Source: Nitrospinaceae bacterium
GTDB taxonomy: Bacteria > Nitrospinota > Nitrospinia > Nitrospinales > Nitrospinaceae
Direction: 5' to 3'
Assembly: GCA_028278405.1 (NCBI GenBank)
Contig: JANQEK010000028.1
Location: 1 to 37,621 of the forward strand
DNA: 37,621 bases
Under the pieces are notes generated by a model. It did not search any database, had not been told where the DNA came from, and saw only the letters and a list, made by a program, of their open reading frames with translations. The position numbers and the translations under genes are program-made. This document shows positions 1 to 6,890 of this stretch, in pieces. How positions within the stretch are numbered: position 1 is the stretch's first letter; each line of letters starts with the position of its first letter.

Positions 1-1
1 T

Positions 2-142
2 AATATGATGAGTGTCATGAACGGCGAGAAGACCACGTACTGTGCCGCCTGCTTTGATGGGAACTATGCGGTGCCGGTGGACGGCAAAGGACCCCAACCG
101 ATCCAACTCAACCTGTTCGGAAGTGAAGCCAAAGATGTCTGA
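2..142 (+). CDS. purF: Amidophosphoribosyltransferase, C-terminal end (partial)
   Basis: Only the last 46 codons are inside the window; the gene begins upstream of base 1. The frame contains the motif YCAACFDGNYAVPV and then a short polar tail to a TGA stop. A cysteine-containing 'C-x-A-C-F-x-G-x-Y-P/A' segment is typical of the extreme C-terminus of PurF, where two cysteines help bind an iron-sulfur cluster in the Bacillus-type enzyme. PurF makes phosphoribosylamine from PRPP and glutamine, the first step of purine synthesis. The assignment rests on this short segment alone, so it is good but not certain. The gene converges on the thioredoxin-like gene, with 24 bases between the two stop codons and no obvious terminator hairpin. 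Confidence 0.75.
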   Translation, partial: NMMSVMNGEKTTYCAACFDGNYAVPVDGKGPQPIQLNLFGSEAKDV

Positions 143-166
143 ACGGTTGATCCCTGCCTTAACGGT

Positions 167-718
167 TTATTCTTTCCACTTGATGGTACAACCCATGGAT
201 GAGACCTGGTCGTCGCTGACCGGTTGACCGGTGAGGATGGCCTCGATGGCGTCTCTCAAATCGTGGCGGGTGATTTCATCCGGGTGTTGCCAGTTGTCGT
301 CGACGCGGCCCCGGTAAAGCAGTTTTCTTTCCTCTCCGTAGACATAAATATCCGGAGTGCATACCGCGTCATAAGCCCGGGCGATATCTTGAGTGGCATC
401 AAAAAGGTAGGGGAACGGAAGGTTTTTTTTCTCAGCCAAGATCTTCATGTTCTCCGGGGAGTCATCGGGGTATTTGTCTATGTCATTGACGTTGATGCCC
501 ACCAGCTGCACGGATCGCTCCGCGTAGTCGTTCTGCAGGTTGATCAAACGTCTCAGTACAGCCTTCACGTAAGGGCAGTGGTTGCACATGAAGATCACCA
601 CCAGTACCTTCTTGTCCTTAAAACTTTCCAGGGAATAGACTTTGTTGTCCGTGCCGGGAAGGTTGAAGTCGGGCGCCGGTGTACCCAGCGGTACCATTGC
701 GGAGTTTACTGCGGGCAT
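167..718 (-). CDS. Thioredoxin-fold (AhpC/TSA-like) redox protein
   Basis: A 183-residue protein with the redoxin layout: an N-terminal 'G-x-x-A-P-D-F-x-L-P' strand at residues 12-21, then a CxxC active site (C45-N-H-C48) followed by P-Y-V-K. A cis-Pro-like segment 'VCTPDIYVY' lies near residue 117. The family reduces or oxidises disulfides or peroxides. There is no signal peptide, so it is probably cytoplasmic. An extra cysteine sits in the last seven residues (CTIKWKE), which is unusual and might form a resolving disulfide. It lies 21 bases downstream of the radical SAM gene on the same strand, so the two are probably co-transcribed. The natural partner is not visible from sequence. Confidence 0.85.
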   Translation of the reverse strand: MPAVNSAMVPLGTPAPDFNLPGTDNKVYSLESFKDKKVLVVIFMCNHCPYVKAVLRRLINLQNDYAERSVQLVGINVNDIDKYPDDSPENMKILAEKKNLPFPYLFDATQDIARAYDAVCTPDIYVYGEERKLLYRGRVDDNWQHPDEITRHDLRDAIEAILTGQPVSDDQVSSMGCTIKWKE

Positions 719-739
719 AGTTCAATCCCCTTGAGAAAG

Positions 740-1648
740 TTAGCTTTTGCAACTCATGCCGGATACTCTACAAGTATAGCATGCAGAATGATAAAGCGGG
801 AAGGGACGCAGGGTCTCTTCAACCGTGTCACCCATACGCGCCGGTTCTTCTTCAATCAGAATCGGGCACACATAAACGCCCTTGGCTGTGACCATCCGCG
901 AGTTGGCGCATTGCAGATTGGTGATGGGAAAATTATCGAAACATTGCTCGGTGACGCGTTCGTGGGGATGATATTCACGCTCGTTCACCGCCAGTTCTCC
1001 CAACAAAAATCCCGGCAGGAATTTCACCTGCGGGTTGGGAATATCGTGTTCCCGCATGAAGGTCAGAGCCTTCGCTTCCATTTCCTGATCGTCATCCTCA
1101 TCCCAGCTGCGCACCATGGTCAGGTGCGTGGGAAATCCGGCTTCCGCCAGGTAGCGCATCCCGCGCAGGGCCAGTTTGAAACAGTTGTGTCCGCGTATTT
1201 TGTCGTTTTCTTCTTCGTCGAGGCTGTCGAGACTGACCCGGAAATACAGTTTATTTTTGGAGCGTGCCTGTAGCTCCGCCAGGGCCTGGGAATTTTCCCT
1301 GTTGATGAGCATTCCGTTGGTCAACGAGGTGCAGGGGCCGTATTCGAGTATTGCCTCGTATATTTCCAGTAGTTCCGGATTGAGAAACACCTCGCCGCCG
1401 GTGATGTAATAATCCTGAATACCGAGATGCCTGGATTCTTCCAGATGTTTTTTTACCTGAGCCAGTGTCATCAGCGGATGGTTGTTGTTTTGCGGCGTGC
1501 AACTGATGAAACAGTGCGTGCAGGTCAGGTTACAGACGGTGCCCCCCACCTGAAGCCACAGGGTATCGAGACCCGCCATTGGGACTTCGGGAATTTTCGG
1601 AATATCAGGTTTTTTTTCCGGAATCGGTATATGCGGCGCAAGATTCAT
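740..1648 (-). CDS. Radical SAM protein with SPASM-like cysteine tail
   Basis: A 302-residue protein. The radical SAM cluster motif CxxxCxxC is at C39, C43 and C46, and a 'GGE' SAM-binding motif follows in 'YITGGEVFLNP'. The last 56 residues hold five cysteines (C247, C261, C290, C293, C300), resembling a SPASM or twitch auxiliary-cluster domain that would bind a second iron-sulfur cluster. Such enzymes often modify peptides or act as sulfatase maturases, but no precursor peptide is visible nearby. The ATG at 1648 has no convincing Shine-Dalgarno sequence; a -10-like TAGGCT ends 7 bases before it, so the mRNA may be leaderless. It probably forms an operon with the downstream thioredoxin-fold gene. 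Confidence 0.85.
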   Translation of the reverse strand: MNLAPHIPIPEKKPDIPKIPEVPMAGLDTLWLQVGGTVCNLTCTHCFISCTPQNNNHPLMTLAQVKKHLEESRHLGIQDYYITGGEVFLNPELLEIYEAILEYGPCTSLTNGMLINRENSQALAELQARSKNKLYFRVSLDSLDEEENDKIRGHNCFKLALRGMRYLAEAGFPTHLTMVRSWDEDDDQEMEAKALTFMREHDIPNPQVKFLPGFLLGELAVNEREYHPHERVTEQCFDNFPITNLQCANSRMVTAKGVYVCPILIEEEPARMGDTVEETLRPFPLYHSACYTCRVSGMSCKS

Positions 1649-1654
1649 AACATC

Positions 1655-1682
1655 AGCCTAACAAAATGCATTGGAAAATCAA
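1655..1682 (-). promoter_or_regulatory. Putative sigma70-type promoter for the radical SAM gene
   Basis: On the minus strand there is a -35-like TTGATT (1677-1682), a 16-base spacer and a -10-like TAGGCT (1655-1660). Transcription would be expected to start at about base 1648, which is the A of the start codon. This is a pattern match only; the -10 box is weak. Confidence 0.4.
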
Positions 1683-1698
1683 ACAATACATCGAATGA

Positions 1699-1739
1699 AA
1701 TCCTTCTCACGATATTGAAAATAAACAGCGAGAAGGATT
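1699..1739. repeat. Perfect 10-bp inverted repeat between divergent genes
   Basis: AATCCTTCTC at 1699-1708 is matched exactly by GAGAAGGATT at 1730-1739, with 21 bases between the arms. It lies in the AT-rich stretch between the radical SAM gene (minus) and the lipoprotein gene (plus), upstream of the proposed -35 box of the former. It could be an operator. The centre-to-centre arm spacing of 31 bases is about three helical turns, consistent with a protein dimer binding one face of the DNA. The rest of the 1649-1891 interval shows only short AT-rich palindromes such as GTTAAA/TTTAAC at 1786-1800. Confidence 0.55.
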
Positions 1740-1891
1740 GATATTGCCCTAATTTGCGTTTTTCAATAATATGACACAGTCGTACGTTAAAGTTTTTAAC
1801 ACATCAAGCACACGTTAATGAGTCGGGGAAAAGGTGAAATCCTTTCTTTAAAAATGGACGATTTAACCCTGATTCAAGAGAGACGTTGAAA

Positions 1892-2557
1892 ATGCGGATT
1901 CTCCTAGTCATTATTTTGATATTGTTAGCCGGGTGCGGCACGCGTCATTACAAGCAGTTTGATCTTGCCGATATCAAAGAAAACCAAGGCGTTATCATCG
2001 GCAAAATTGATGTTAAATATAATTACCTGCCTTTTGATACAACAGGGTGTAAATTTTGTGCCGGTTTTGCTTGTCAGTCTCTGCTTGATGACGGATATGT
2101 TTTTATGTCTGTAGAGAAAGGGCCATTGACTCAAGGACGTTTGTCCTGCTCGAATCCGGATATTTCTTATTTAGTGGAATCGTTCGAAGTGGGATCGGAT
2201 ATCGTCTATTTCGGTAATTTGATTTTTACTGTAATTGATACCTCACCTAACCCTGGCGCTGTTCCAGTACGTAGTACTGCACGTACCATTAAGTTAATCA
2301 AAGAGGCGCCTGAGGATTATTATGTCGATGACTTTGGAAAGGCGGCAATTCGTGATTTTGCATCATGGCTGACTTCCGTTGAAGTTACACCCAACCAGCG
2401 TGCGCCGTATAAAATTTATTTTGATGTATCGGTTAAGGACGACATGAAGGATGTTCTTGAGGTATTTCGTGCACAGGTCAAAAACAAAGAGGTAAAGGTT
2501 GAGAAAAATATTTTTAACATCAAGTTGGAAGCAGAGCATACAACCGTTTACAGGTAA
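1892..2557 (+). CDS. Lipoprotein of unknown function
   Basis: A 221-residue protein that starts with a basic residue, a hydrophobic stretch and a lipobox LAGC with the lipidated cysteine at residue 15, so it is expected to be a membrane-anchored lipoprotein. The ATG at 1892 is preferred over an in-frame TTG at 1886 because a GAGAG purine run lies at a normal distance upstream. The mature part has a cysteine group (C-K-F-C...C) about 30 residues after the lipobox, and otherwise looks like a mixed alpha/beta domain. I do not recognise a family. It stands alone between divergent and convergent neighbours and is more AT-rich than they are, which may mean recent acquisition. Confidence 0.75.
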   Translation: MRILLVIILILLAGCGTRHYKQFDLADIKENQGVIIGKIDVKYNYLPFDTTGCKFCAGFACQSLLDDGYVFMSVEKGPLTQGRLSCSNPDISYLVESFEVGSDIVYFGNLIFTVIDTSPNPGAVPVRSTARTIKLIKEAPEDYYVDDFGKAAIRDFASWLTSVEVTPNQRAPYKIYFDVSVKDDMKDVLEVFRAQVKNKEVKVEKNIFNIKLEAEHTTVYR

Positions 2558-2592
2558 AGTGAAATCAGGAGATAAGAATTTCTGTTGTGAAT

Positions 2593-3714
2593 TTATAACC
2601 CGGCAGATTCATACGAGTCGCTGATGTTCTTGACGCGTAGTTTACGGCGCAGGGCGGCAAAACCTTCAGACGCGGTTTTGCCGAGTGTCGATTGATACAC
2701 CGGACGCTGGGCGAGGCGGGCGGTTTGGGGTTTGTCGGTATAGAAGGGCGCGTCCAGCGGGCTGATCCATTCCGCCGCGGGGTACAGCCACTTCAGATTC
2801 AAGCGTTCCTTCTGGGCGGTTTGATGCAGGTGCTTAGCCACTCGCTCCACTTCCTGCAGTTCTTCTTTCAGATGCAGACCCTGTCTGGGAATTTGCACCA
2901 GAGGCACAATGCCCTGCTTGCACAATGCGGTAATCTTTTCACGTAGCGGTTGCGGATGTTTGCAGTCCAGCGCCAGCTCGGTGGCGACGGTCCCGGGTCC
3001 AAACACGTCCGCCGCGTATTCCAGTCCCTTGGTTCCCTGTTTGGCCGAAACGGCGGGTTGCGGTAATCCATCCTCGGTGTATTGTTCCAGCGGGAACACG
3101 ATCAGATCCACCCCCGCCGCGTAAAACGAATCGATCACCCCGAGGTCATCCGGGGGGTATCCGCGCAGGGCGACAAAGGTTCGAAAGTTTTTCTTGATGC
3201 TTTGCACCAGCGGGGCAAGGCGGGAGAATCCCCGGTCCTTTTCCGCGCAGTGGTCCATGTTGAGCTGCACCAGGTCCGCCACGCCTTCCTGAAACGCGGC
3301 GCGAACGAGACTCACCGTATCTTCCAAGCTCAGGTTCAACTGGCGCGTCGGGTCTTCCAGGCACAGGTTGACATTCAAGCAGTAGCCGTTGAGCTGAATG
3401 CAAGAAGCAGCCGGATTGCGCGACGCTTTCGGGTCTTTGATAAACAGGGGCGCAGGGATCACACCGACTTCCAGCGGATCCTTTCCCATGTCCAGGATCA
3501 CTTTATTGTCCCGGATGTTCATCAAAATAGCGGTGTTCTTGTCCGGATTCACTCGCGGGCGTGCGAAAAAATTCTCGGCCAGTGACAGGACGACACTCTG
3601 CCCGTCTTCTTCCGAAAAAATCCCCGGCGCGACGAGATCATGGCTCCGCACATTTTGGGCGAAAGCAACGCCGCGGTGTAAAAGTTCCAGTTTGAGTTGT
3701 CCCAGTGTGTTCAT
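2593..3714 (-). CDS. Radical-SAM-like TIM-barrel protein lacking the canonical CxxxCxxC
   Basis: A 373-residue cytoplasmic protein. Segments from about residue 112 to 300 follow the repeated strand-helix pattern of radical SAM barrels: 'LSLEDTVSLVRAAFQEGV', then 'LVQSIKK...VALRGYPPDDLGVIDSFYAAGVDLIV', then 'VFGPGTVATELAL' and 'GIVPLVQIPR'. Where the cluster-binding loop should be, the sequence has C105-x6-C112-x5-C118 instead of CxxxCxxC, and no GGE-type SAM motif follows. It is therefore either a non-canonical iron-sulfur protein or a degenerate paralog. Its ATG begins one base after the mpl stop codon, so translation is probably coupled to mpl. Function is unknown; the barrel assignment is my inference. 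Confidence 0.7.
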   Translation of the reverse strand: MNTLGQLKLELLHRGVAFAQNVRSHDLVAPGIFSEEDGQSVVLSLAENFFARPRVNPDKNTAILMNIRDNKVILDMGKDPLEVGVIPAPLFIKDPKASRNPAASCIQLNGYCLNVNLCLEDPTRQLNLSLEDTVSLVRAAFQEGVADLVQLNMDHCAEKDRGFSRLAPLVQSIKKNFRTFVALRGYPPDDLGVIDSFYAAGVDLIVFPLEQYTEDGLPQPAVSAKQGTKGLEYAADVFGPGTVATELALDCKHPQPLREKITALCKQGIVPLVQIPRQGLHLKEELQEVERVAKHLHQTAQKERLNLKWLYPAAEWISPLDAPFYTDKPQTARLAQRPVYQSTLGKTASEGFAALRRKLRVKNISDSYESAGL

Positions 3715-3715
3715 A

Positions 3716-5119
3716 TTATAAACGGTCCAGCAGTTTCTGATGAATCCCGCCGAATCCTCCGGAGGACATGATCATCACCACGTCACCCGGCTGTTGATGC
3801 TCGGCGATAAAATCAACGATTGTTTCGACTGTCGGCAGAAACCGGGCCTCGCCTCCTTGAGCCTGAATGGTTTCGACCACCTTTTTCGGATCGAGCCGCT
3901 CCTCTTCTTTCAACTTTTCCGGCGCGAACAGATCGGTGATGATGGTCCAGTCCGCCATCTTAAAACTTTCCGGCAGGGATTGCTCAAACGTTTTGCGCCT
4001 CGAAGTGGCGGAGCGCGGTTCGAATACCGCCCAGATCCGGTGCCCCGGCCAGGCGTCCTTCGCTCCTTCCAGCGTCAGGTGGATCGCAGTGGGGTGATGC
4101 GCAAAATCGTCGATCACCGTTACCCCGTTTTTTTCTCCTACCACTTCCTGCCGGCGTTTGATTCCCTTAAAATCCTTCAAGCCTCGGGCTACAGCATCTG
4201 CGGGCAATCCGCATTTGAGAGCCATGGCCGTCACTGCCGCGGAGTTGAGTATGTTGTGCCGGCCGATCATCGGCAGATGGAACCGCCCCACCTCTTTCCC
4301 GTGATGGTTCAAGGTGAACTGGCCGTGACCGTCCTCGAACCGGTAATCAGCGACCTGCCAGTCAGCCCCGTCCGAAAACCCGTAAGTCTCCACTTCGCAT
4401 TGTGCCTTGTTGATAACATCTTTCGTGTTTTTATCGGAAAATTCAACCAAAAGAAAACCTTTGGGGTCGATTATTTCCATGAATTTCCGAAATGACTCTT
4501 TTATATGGTCCAAATCCCGGTAAATATCCGCGTGGTCGAATTCGATACTCGTCAGAATCGCCGCGTAGGGCCGATAGTGGAGAAACTTGGGGCCCTTGTC
4601 GAAAAAGGCCGTATCGTACTCGTCGCCTTCCGTGACGAACCAGTCGCCTTCCGGAAGTTTGTGATTGGTATCAAAATTCTTGAGCCAGCCCCCCACCATG
4701 AACCCCGGTTTTTTTCCGCAGGCCTCGAATACCCAGCTCAGTATCGACGTGGTGGTAGTTTTGCCGTGGGTGCCGGTGACCACCAGCGATTTCCTCCCCT
4801 CCAGAAAAAACCGCGACAACGCCTGCGGCATGGAAATGTACGGAATCTCAGCCGCCTGTACCGCCAGCACTTCCTCGTTGTCCTTAGACACCGCGTTGCC
4901 GACCACGACGAGGTCGATCTCGCCGGTGATGTTTTCCTTTTTATAACCGGGTTTGATTTCGATCCCGGCGTTTTCCAACAGGGTGCTCATCGGAGGATAC
5001 ACATTGGTATCTGACCCGGTGACCCGGTATCCTGCCTCTTGTAGCAGGCCGGCGAGGGAAGCCATGCCGGTTCCGCAAATGGCGATAATGTATATGTTTT
5101 TGATCTCTTTGGAATTCAT
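3716..5119 (-). CDS. mpl: UDP-N-acetylmuramate:L-alanyl-gamma-D-glutamyl-meso-diaminopimelate ligase
   Basis: A 467-residue Mur-ligase-family enzyme that joins the recycled murein tripeptide to UDP-MurNAc in the cytoplasm. It starts with a nucleotide-binding 'AICGTGMASLAG' loop near residue 13, as Mpl and MurC do, and has the ATP-binding P-loop GTHGKTTTTS at about 116-125. Further family features are 'EGDEYDTAFFDKGPKF', 'GRHNILNSAA', 'GIKRRQEVVGEKNGVTVIDDFAHHPTAI' and 'FEPRSATSRR'. The wording EGDEYDTAFFD separates Mpl from MurC. Start choice: an upstream in-frame TTG at 5131 overlaps the proposed -10 box, so the ATG at 5119 is preferred. It is followed one base later by the radical-SAM-like gene. 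Confidence 0.93.
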   Translation of the reverse strand: MNSKEIKNIYIIAICGTGMASLAGLLQEAGYRVTGSDTNVYPPMSTLLENAGIEIKPGYKKENITGEIDLVVVGNAVSKDNEEVLAVQAAEIPYISMPQALSRFFLEGRKSLVVTGTHGKTTTTSILSWVFEACGKKPGFMVGGWLKNFDTNHKLPEGDWFVTEGDEYDTAFFDKGPKFLHYRPYAAILTSIEFDHADIYRDLDHIKESFRKFMEIIDPKGFLLVEFSDKNTKDVINKAQCEVETYGFSDGADWQVADYRFEDGHGQFTLNHHGKEVGRFHLPMIGRHNILNSAAVTAMALKCGLPADAVARGLKDFKGIKRRQEVVGEKNGVTVIDDFAHHPTAIHLTLEGAKDAWPGHRIWAVFEPRSATSRRKTFEQSLPESFKMADWTIITDLFAPEKLKEEERLDPKKVVETIQAQGGEARFLPTVETIVDFIAEHQQPGDVVMIMSSGGFGGIHQKLLDRL

Positions 5120-5130
5120 AGGAATCGGCA

Positions 5131-5159
5131 ATTGTAGGTTTTAGCCGGATTAAAGTCAA
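5131..5159 (-). promoter_or_regulatory. Strong sigma70-type promoter for mpl
   Basis: On the minus strand, TTGACT (5154-5159), a 17-base spacer and TACAAT (5131-5136) closely match the consensus. The predicted start of transcription is about 5124, leaving only about 5 bases before the ATG at 5119 and no room for a Shine-Dalgarno sequence. Confidence 0.65.
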
Positions 5160-5267
5160 ATAGACCTTTGGGATAGCGTCTGAATTTATGGAGGGCTTTA
5201 CTTGGGAAGACATTTTGTCTTATCATCATCTATTTGCCGGACTACCTCTTGTAATAGGAGCTGAAGA

Positions 5268-5663
5268 ATGACGAAAGTTGGCGAGTGTATGAGCACCACC
5301 CTTTATTCCACCACGCCGGATAAAAATGCCTACGAAGCATTGGATGAAATGTATCAAAACAAGGTCAATGCGCTTCTGGTTAAGGAGAATGGAGAGTTCG
5401 TGGGGATTTTCACCAAAACGGATTGGATGATCCTGGCCTTGAAAGGGGAATGCGACATTAAAACCGTTAAGGTTTCAACGTTGATGACAGACATCAAATG
5501 TACTATTGATAAAAACCAGACCATCGCCGAGGCGAGCGCCTTGATGGAACAGGGGAAAGTCCGCCACCTGCCTGTAACCGAGAATGGGAAAATTGTCGGC
5601 ATGTTTTCCGTCAAGGATATGGAAAAATATTACCTCAGCCTTCACAAGAAAACAGATTTTTAA
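5268..5663 (+). CDS. Two-CBS-domain protein
   Basis: A 131-residue protein made of two consecutive CBS motifs and nothing else, at about residues 1-60 and 68-127. Each ends with the characteristic 'G-x-x-V/I-G-x-F/M' turn: 'ENGEFVGIFTKTDW' and 'ENGKIVGMFSVKDM'. A CBS pair forms a Bateman module that binds adenosine nucleotides and normally regulates a partner domain; stand-alone ones may regulate a separate protein. An AGGAG ribosome binding site lies 10 bases upstream of the ATG. It is monocistronic: it diverges from mpl and converges on the HAD gene. Confidence 0.88.
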   Translation: MTKVGECMSTTLYSTTPDKNAYEALDEMYQNKVNALLVKENGEFVGIFTKTDWMILALKGECDIKTVKVSTLMTDIKCTIDKNQTIAEASALMEQGKVRHLPVTENGKIVGMFSVKDMEKYYLSLHKKTDF

Positions 5664-5688
5664 CAAAATACTTTCAATACCGTAACGA

Positions 5689-6354
5689 TCAATTAACGAT
5701 TTGCTTCAATTCCAACAAATCGTCAATGATCCAGTCGGGTTGAACGGATTCGAGCGTTTCCCGTCCCGCATGCCCGTAAGTGACACCGCAGGTTTTAACC
5801 CCCGCCCGTTTGCCGGTATCGACATCTACCAGGCTGTCGCCGATCATCAAAGCATCTTCCGGACGCACGTTATGTTGCTCGAGAATGTGGAGCAATCCAC
5901 CGGGATCGGGTTTTTTGGCAGGCATCAAGTCACCGCCGATGATGGTTGAAAAGGGTTCACAGCAGTCCAGTGCATCCAGAATCTGTGTGATGAAGCGGGT
6001 CGGTTTGTTGGAGAGGATGGTATTCTCTTTTTCGGAAAAATGCTCGAGAGTTTCGCGGCAGTTCGGGAACAGGCTGGTCTGATCCATCAGGTGTTCCTCA
6101 TAATGCCGCATGAAGGCGTCGATGGCAGAGGGCAGGTCGGTGTATCCTGTTCCTTCCAGCGATCGGGTCATCAGGTGATTGACGCCCTTGCCGATAAAGG
6201 TGTGTAGCGTTTCCCGGTCGAGTGTGCGCAGTTTCAACTCGGTCAATGCCCGGTTGACCGAATCGGCGATGTCCTGTTTGGTGTCGACTAGCGTGCCGTC
6301 GAAATCGAACACGAGCAGTTGGAAGGAAGTCATCGGATCAACGCCAAAGGACAT
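5689..6354 (-). CDS. HAD-family phosphatase, phosphoglycolate-phosphatase-like
   Basis: A 221-residue haloacid dehalogenase superfamily protein. Motif I DFDGT (with the nucleophile and acid aspartates) is near residue 17, followed by a helical cap, motif II 'ILSNKPTRF', a motif III lysine in 'AKKPDPGGL', and motif IV 'MIGDSLVDVDTGKRAG'. This is the order seen in Gph, which hydrolyses 2-phosphoglycolate, but PpaX and other small-molecule HAD phosphatases look similar, so the substrate is not certain. Translation could begin at 6354 or at the internal ATG 6333, seven codons later; neither has a strong ribosome binding site. It lies 21 bases after the small lipoprotein gene, probably in the same transcript. 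Confidence 0.85.
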   Translation of the reverse strand: MSFGVDPMTSFQLLVFDFDGTLVDTKQDIADSVNRALTELKLRTLDRETLHTFIGKGVNHLMTRSLEGTGYTDLPSAIDAFMRHYEEHLMDQTSLFPNCRETLEHFSEKENTILSNKPTRFITQILDALDCCEPFSTIIGGDLMPAKKPDPGGLLHILEQHNVRPEDALMIGDSLVDVDTGKRAGVKTCGVTYGHAGRETLESVQPDWIIDDLLELKQIVN

Positions 6355-6375
6355 TCAACGGAACAGAGACTCCGC

Positions 6376-6684
6376 TCAATCCATGTTGGAGGCGTACCGG
6401 TAGGCCTGGACGATATTTTTGTCATCGAACAGGATCACCAGTTCCTTGGACTCATCATCTCCAAGGGAATGCCATCGGTCGAACTGATACGTCCACATGG
6501 GATTGCCATTGCGCAGGCCTTCTTTAAAGGCGACCCCGAACCATTCAAGAATCTGGGTCTGGGTGGTCACGCCGTTTTGAATATCATCGATATGGACGGA
6601 AGGGAAATTTTTGCCCGCCGCCCCGCATCCGGCCAGAACCAGAGTAAGGAACAATGCAGAAAAGAGAGAAACCCAACGCTTCAT
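6376..6684 (-). CDS. Small BamE/SmpA-like lipoprotein
   Basis: A 102-residue protein with a short basic N-terminus, a hydrophobic core and a lipobox LAGC near residue 20. The mature part has 'GVTTQTQILEWFGVAF' followed by 'PMWTYQF', which matches the helix-then-strand pattern of the SmpA/OmlA (BamE) fold found in outer-membrane-assembly and related lipoproteins. It may be a paralog rather than BamE itself. A GGAGG ribosome binding site is 8 bases upstream of the ATG. It heads a two-gene unit with the HAD phosphatase. Confidence 0.75.
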   Translation of the reverse strand: MKRWVSLFSALFLTLVLAGCGAAGKNFPSVHIDDIQNGVTTQTQILEWFGVAFKEGLRNGNPMWTYQFDRWHSLGDDESKELVILFDDKNIVQAYRYASNMD

Positions 6685-6757
6685 ACCAAACCTCCGTGGA
6701 TAGGGATTGAATATTATTTTTCAAACCTGTAAAAGAGTTAAATCAGCGTGGCTGAAA

Positions 6758-6788
6758 GTTATTTTCGCCACCTGCCGGCGAAAGTAAC
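6758..6788. repeat. Long intergenic hairpin
   Basis: A 12-base-pair stem (6758-6769 with 6777-6788, one G-T wobble) closes a 7-base loop; its core is TTTCGCC/GGCGAAA. CAGC at 6744-6747 and GCTG at 6789-6792 can extend the stem across a 10-base bulge. No T-run follows on the plus strand, so it is not a typical terminator. A second, GC-rich block with GGGGG (6829-6833) opposite CCCCC (6850-6854) follows before the metallo-hydrolase gene. It may be a REP-like element or part of a structured leader. Confidence 0.6.
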
Positions 6789-6890
6789 GCTGGCCCTGAG
6801 CTCCGAACAGCGCCCAGTGCATTCTTTTGGGGGCGAAGGTCAGCCCATTCCCCCTCCGGGCAGGAGGCGGCCCAAGTTTATCAAATTGGA

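Noticed and set aside
224-1273. 349-codon plus-strand frame opposite the redoxin and radical SAM genes
   Set aside because: It is antisense to two genes with clear catalytic motifs and shows no domain of its own.
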